IMG/VR virus record: IMGVR_UViG_3300027977_001345
Coordinates: 1-32,447 of that record
DNA from: a virus
Length of the DNA stretch: 32,447 nt
Strand: one strand, 5' to 3'
Shown piece after piece: positions 28,824-32,447 of this stretch (the stretch's first letter is position 1; each line of letters begins with the position of its first letter). A program made the position numbers and the translations under genes. A model generated the notes under the pieces. It saw nothing but the letters and a program-made list of their open reading frames with translations, searched no databases and had not been told where the DNA came from.

Positions 28824-29366
28824 TTAAGTAGTAGTATCTGATTCCCAATATTGAAATGCAAATGTTGTTGCATATTCTTCAATAGAATCATTTGAACCCC
28901 AATCTAAATCAATTGGAGCTATATCTACAGGAAACAAACCAACAAATTTATATTTTTTCAATTCTTGTCCGGCTTTACCATATTGAGTAACCTCAGCGTC
29001 AACAGAATAGTTTGCAGGATTTACAGCACCTGCATTTCTTACGTTTGACACATGACTGTTGATTGAGTTCATCCACGACTCTAATGTATTGCGGATTAAA
29101 AAATCTTCATCATTGATGATTTGTAATGTCCAATCTGTAAATGTTCTATTACCAGCAAACTTTAATTCACGTCCAAAATAATACAATGGAAAGCTATTAA
29201 TTGTTGAACCAGGTAACTGTGCTGTTTTGGCCATAAACGATGTTTTTTGGCCAGCAAGAACAGCATTCGACACAATTGTTGGAAATGTTAAAGAAACTCG
29301 AAATAGATTGGGACGGGCACCGTCACCAATCATATTTGCTCTAAATTCTGCTACATTGAATGCCAT
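28824..29366 (-). CDS. 19: Tail tube protein gp19
   Basis: 180-residue inner tail tube subunit, close in length to T4 gp19 (163). MAFNVAEFRANMIGDGARPN, then FRVSLTFP, KTAQLPGSTINSFPLYYFGR and the C-terminal VGLFPVDIAPIDLDWGSNDS with EYATTFAFQYWES are characteristic. RBS AGGAG. Ordered after gp18 as in T4. Confidence 0.96.
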   Translation of the reverse strand: MAFNVAEFRANMIGDGARPNLFRVSLTFPTIVSNAVLAGQKTSFMAKTAQLPGSTINSFPLYYFGRELKFAGNRTFTDWTLQIINDEDFLIRNTLESWMNSINSHVSNVRNAGAVNPANYSVDAEVTQYGKAGQELKKYKFVGLFPVDIAPIDLDWGSNDSIEEYATTFAFQYWESDTTT

Positions 29367-29389
29367 TTAATTTCTCCTATTATTCTTAG

Positions 29390-29397
29390 TATTTATT
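29390..29397 (-). promoter_or_regulatory. Candidate late promoter (AATAAATA) before gp19
   Basis: One mismatch to TATAAATA, on the minus strand, 24 nt before the gp19 ATG and overlapping the gp18 stop. Confidence 0.35.
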
Positions 29398-31081
29398 AGA
29401 CAGCACCAACAACTGTTGTGAAGTCAACACCAGTTCCAACAGCAACAAAGTTCAATTGGATGAAATTGACTGAACGAGCAGGTTTGATGTAAATGTCACC
29501 AACAAATTGATTAGAATCAATTACTTGTGGTGTATTATTTGTGGTGTCACAAACAACTTTAAAGTCTGTAATACCACGGCGACCTTGTACATCTCGTAAA
29601 AATGGAGTTACCAATGCAACAAATTGTGAACGAGTAAATTCATCATTAAATTCAAACAATGAATACTTGGCTGCTTCTGCAATTGCTTTTTCTAAAACAA
29701 TAAACAATCTACGAACATTAATACGGTCAAACGCAGATGGTTTAGATTGTAGTGTTTTGTCACCAAACAAAATAATACCTTGGCCAGGGAACGAAACGAC
29801 AGGATTTACACCAACTGAATAGATGGCATCCCTTTGAGTTTTATTTGGATTCCATGCCAGTTTTATTGCATTCTTAACTTGGCCACGGTTTAAACCTGCT
29901 GGAGAATACCAAGGATCACGAACAGTATCCGTATTAACACAAAGACCAGCCACATCACCATTTAATGGAATGTAACGATACTTGTTATTGTACTTGTCAT
30001 ACATGTATTTGTAACCGCTATCAGCAACAACATAAGAACTGGAACGGTTTAAGGCTGTTAACCAAGTTGTAATTCCATCAACTTGATCGGTACTAACAGT
30101 ATCAACAGCTGAAGTTGGAGGTGAAATAAAAGCAACACAATCTTTACGAGAGTTAACAACATTATCAATTACATATTGTTGAACTATTGTATTTGCTTCT
30201 CCTGTTATAACTAAAGAAATATTGGTATCTTCTTTATTAGCAAACAAATCATATCCAAGTTGTAAATCTCCGTTTGTTGGAACGGCATCACTACCACCAC
30301 TTAAAGAAATTTGTTGATTTGTTGTTAGATTTGCAAAAGTTGTATTTGCAGCTGTTGTACCCCAAGTTGTAAATGTTGAACTATAACTTGGTGGATCAAT
30401 AGCGTAAATATAACGTGAGTTGTTAAAAATTACATTTTTATAATAGTTGCTGGATCCATTAATCGAAGCATCAACCGCTTTTGATACAAATGGATAAGTT
30501 TCTAATACTGTTCCTTGAGTTCCAGTAAATTTACCATCAGCATCAACTACAATAATATGCACTTCATCATTCGAACCGCCAACAGATGAAGCATAATCAG
30601 AAGTTCCTGGAGCGCTTGTAAAATATGATTTATACGTCCAGCTGGTAAATAAAGATGTGTTGGCACAAACATGAACATCTAACGAATTACCTAAAGATCC
30701 TGGATAACGACCAATAAATGATCCGTAAAAATTATCATTGTTGATATTCAAATATGTAAATTGAAATGTGTTTTCGTTTGGAATTTGCCAAGCGGTGTTT
30801 GATGTAGCGTTATTTGCACCACCTTGTAGTGCTCGAACAACACTTAAATTATTTCCGTAAGATAAAAAACTAGATGCAGTAAAAAAATCTGTAGCGGTAG
30901 TGTCGGTTGGTGCACCAAATACTTGTTTTAAAGTTGCCTCATTATCGACAAGAGTAATTTCTTTTGCTGGGCCCCACATAAAGTGTCCAACAAAAGCACC
31001 GGCCGTAGTTAGAACCGAAGGAACGACTGTAGTTAAGTCTATTTCGGAAACATTTACGCCTGGAGAGATTTGAAACGCCAT
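29396..31081 (-). CDS. 18: Contractile tail sheath gp18
   Basis: 561-residue tail sheath subunit. The N-terminus MAFQISPGVNVSEIDLTTVV is the classic sheath start. C-terminal segments LAWNPNKTQRDAIYSVGVNP, FPGQGIILFGDKTL, FDRINVRRLFIVLEKAI and VQGRRGITDFKVVCD are strongly conserved in contractile sheaths. The middle third is variable. Somewhat shorter than T4 gp18 (659). AAGGAG RBS. Confidence 0.97.
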   Translation of the reverse strand: MAFQISPGVNVSEIDLTTVVPSVLTTAGAFVGHFMWGPAKEITLVDNEATLKQVFGAPTDTTATDFFTASSFLSYGNNLSVVRALQGGANNATSNTAWQIPNENTFQFTYLNINNDNFYGSFIGRYPGSLGNSLDVHVCANTSLFTSWTYKSYFTSAPGTSDYASSVGGSNDEVHIIVVDADGKFTGTQGTVLETYPFVSKAVDASINGSSNYYKNVIFNNSRYIYAIDPPSYSSTFTTWGTTAANTTFANLTTNQQISLSGGSDAVPTNGDLQLGYDLFANKEDTNISLVITGEANTIVQQYVIDNVVNSRKDCVAFISPPTSAVDTVSTDQVDGITTWLTALNRSSSYVVADSGYKYMYDKYNNKYRYIPLNGDVAGLCVNTDTVRDPWYSPAGLNRGQVKNAIKLAWNPNKTQRDAIYSVGVNPVVSFPGQGIILFGDKTLQSKPSAFDRINVRRLFIVLEKAIAEAAKYSLFEFNDEFTRSQFVALVTPFLRDVQGRRGITDFKVVCDTTNNTPQVIDSNQFVGDIYIKPARSVNFIQLNFVAVGTGVDFTTVVGAV

Positions 31082-31131
31082 TTTATTCTCCTTAATATGA
31101 TGTTAATCTGGCAGTTATGATACCATAGCAA

Positions 31132-31139
31132 TATTTATC
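31132..31139 (-). promoter_or_regulatory. Candidate late promoter (GATAAATA) before gp18
   Basis: One mismatch to TATAAATA, minus strand, in the 69-bp gap between gp17 and gp18. The leader would be about 45 nt. Confidence 0.45.
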
Positions 31140-31150
31140 AATCATAGGAT

Positions 31151-32447
31151 TTATAGATCCTTGAACCATTTGGTAGTATAATTTGCATAAGTGTCGCCTC
31201 CATTGGCAACTTCCCATAAATCTCCACCCTCAATCATAAAATCTGGTTTTGTACCATCATCAATAATAGGTTCAGGTAGAACCTCTTCATCAATCTGATT
31301 CATATTTTCCAATTGAATCTGTTTTCTTAAATCATGGTTAACTATTTCTCTGAAGTATTTTTGAGTGGCAGCCCAAGCAAAAATAACTAAAGTCATTACA
31401 TTGTCATCATTGGCACCATCGGCTGCAGCAAAAGAGGTCTTATATTGTTCAAAAGTGGTTAACTCTGAGTAGGTATCAAAGTCATTAATTAATAACTTAT
31501 CACCTTCAATCAAAGTTTTTAAGTTGGAACACCCAATTTGTTTTACCTGTGGTGACATTTTAAGTCCCATTTGTACACCTCTGGCAAAACCAGCAGATAA
31601 TTGTTGTGGTTTTTTGTTACCAGTAAACACTTTTAACAAGTTTTCATACTCAAGGTCTTGGTGTAATATGTCCGCCACCTGTGGATTGTTATTGATTTCT
31701 ACCAATACATAGGCATCATTGTACAGTTTGGCTGCATTATATATTACCGTTGGAAACAATAATGGTGATATTGAAGAACTATTGTAGGTAGCCACTTGTT
31801 TATAAGGTGTTGTTGATATATCTATCACCGAGAATGCCGAGGAGTCCAAATTCTTACCTTCAGACACATCCACGCAAATACAATACAAGTGGTCTGAGTT
31901 GTGTTCAGTACCTTCTTTGATCGGATTCTCATAGATTTTCATCTTATCGTGGTCGGCAATTGGATTGATATATCTCAATTGTTGTAGTTTGTAACCAGAA
32001 ATAAGGGTGTTGGACGAACCTAAGAATTCGGTTTCAAACTCCTGTGAGAATTGCCGTTCTGAGGTGTTACGAATTGTTTCTTCTTTCCAAATATCATCAC
32101 GACCTGGTACCATTGACCAATGAATTTGAAAGTTTTTATAATTGTTTCGACCTTCAATTGAATCCATCCATAGTTTATAGAATAGGTTCATACCATTTGG
32201 TGTGGAAACAATGATAATCTTTGAGGACTTACCAGATGAGATTACCGGATAAACGGAGTTAAAGAACTCATTGGCAATATTATTTGGTACGAAAGCAAAT
32301 TCGTCCAAGAATACAATGTTAAACGAACCACCTCGGATCGCTGAGGAACTGGTGGAGGCCGCAATAACCTTAGAGCCGTTCTCTAGTTCTACGTTACCCT
32401 TGTTCCATGTCACGACACCTTGTTGGAGCCATTGTGGTAGATTTTCA
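31151..32447 (-). CDS. 17: Terminase large subunit gp17, C-terminal part (cut by window edge)
   Basis: DNA packaging motor and headful nuclease; 432 codons including stop lie in the window and the frame is open to the right edge (upstream of the GTG at 32413 it reads ENLPQWLQQGV). ATPase half: Walker B with catalytic Glu in FNIVFLDEFAFV and coupling motif IIVSTPNGMN. Nuclease half (RNase H fold): first acidic residue in CICVDVSEGKNLDSSAFSVID, second in VLVEINNNPQ, third in DGANDDNVMTLVIFAWA. Matches T4 gp17 order. Walker A is outside the window. Confidence 0.96.
   Translation of the reverse strand, partial: ENLPQWLQQGVVTWNKGNVELENGSKVIAASTSSSAIRGGSFNIVFLDEFAFVPNNIANEFFNSVYPVISSGKSSKIIIVSTPNGMNLFYKLWMDSIEGRNNYKNFQIHWSMVPGRDDIWKEETIRNTSERQFSQEFETEFLGSSNTLISGYKLQQLRYINPIADHDKMKIYENPIKEGTEHNSDHLYCICVDVSEGKNLDSSAFSVIDISTTPYKQVATYNSSSISPLLFPTVIYNAAKLYNDAYVLVEINNNPQVADILHQDLEYENLLKVFTGNKKPQQLSAGFARGVQMGLKMSPQVKQIGCSNLKTLIEGDKLLINDFDTYSELTTFEQYKTSFAAADGANDDNVMTLVIFAWAATQKYFREIVNHDLRKQIQLENMNQIDEEVLPEPIIDDGTKPDFMIEGGDLWEVANGGDTYANYTTKWFKDL

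Noticed and set aside
1-32447. CRISPR arrays, insertion sequences, homing endonucleases or integrase/attachment sites
   Set aside because: No direct-repeat array, transposase, HNH/GIY-YIG-type intron endonuclease or integrase was seen; tRNA genes are intact-sized and not split by an attachment repeat.

Overview
The window is a contiguous piece of a T4-like (myovirus) bacteriophage genome, AT-rich, with tightly packed genes, frequent ATGA/TAATG overlaps and short GGAG-type ribosome binding sites. Almost everything reads on the minus strand (right to left). It carries the T4 replication, recombination and head modules in T4-like order: gp17 (cut by the right edge), gp18, gp19, gp20, gp67-like, gp68-like, gp21, gp22, gp23, then UvsY, UvsW, gp55, gp47, gp46, gp45, gp44, gp62, RegA, and finally gp43 (cut by the left edge). 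Hsp20, peptide deformylase, heme oxygenase, 2OG-Fe(II) oxygenases and LSm-like proteins are typical of T4-like phages of marine and fresh waters. The phage IscU is a near copy of the proteobacterial ISC scaffold and keeps the HscA-binding LPPVK motif. I therefore infer an aquatic proteobacterial host that uses the ISC pathway (beta or gamma more likely than a SUF-only lineage). The host itself cannot be read from the DNA.

Layout. 1-606: DNA polymerase N-terminus and an LSm-like gene behind a perfect sigma70-type promoter. 607-3400: accessory region with the only plus-strand genes (a coiled-coil/membrane protein, two tiny membrane peptides, a J-domain protein). These are interleaved with a minus-strand Fe-S assembly cassette (IscU and ErpA-type carrier), two small proteins, and tRNAs Met(CAT), Thr(TGT) and a degenerate Gly(TCC)-like one. 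3400-7400: SprT-like metallopeptidase, dCMP deaminase, three consecutive 2OG-Fe(II) oxygenases, a second CAT tRNA (probably Ile2) and small conserved proteins. 7391-11430: Hsp20, RegA, clamp loader, a PD-(D/E)XK-like protein, sliding clamp and a nucleotide pyrophosphohydrolase-like protein. 11426-15060: glycosyltransferase-like protein, winged-helix protein with its own promoter and terminator, a DUF4338 (DruA-like) protein, peptide deformylase and heme oxygenase. 15057-21821: gp46/gp47 nuclease, tandem small paralogs, late sigma factor gp55, a second LSm-like protein, UvsW, an unknown protein and UvsY. 21818-32447: tail-tube paralog and the head/neck/tail genes.

Regulation. Five minus-strand promoters (around 592, 3405, 7299, 12645 and 21806) share TTGACA, a 17/18-bp spacer and TATRRT; four of them carry the extended core GTTATRRT. 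They are probably early promoters read by host sigma70. Perfect T4 late boxes (TATAAATA) precede hsp20, gp22 and the gp67-like gene, matching the presence of gp55. Hairpin terminators follow the winged-helix gene, gp23 (two in tandem), gp19, the DUF4338 gene and the short gene after hsp20. In two cases the terminator hairpin is fused to the next early promoter.

Most interesting: a phage Fe-S cluster assembly pair (IscU + ErpA) beside a J-domain co-chaperone, in the same genome segment as a heme oxygenase and three iron-dependent oxygenases. This suggests a phage-run iron and Fe-S programme during infection. The phage-borne DruA-like (DUF4338) protein is second. No gene-free stretch exceeds 300 bases.
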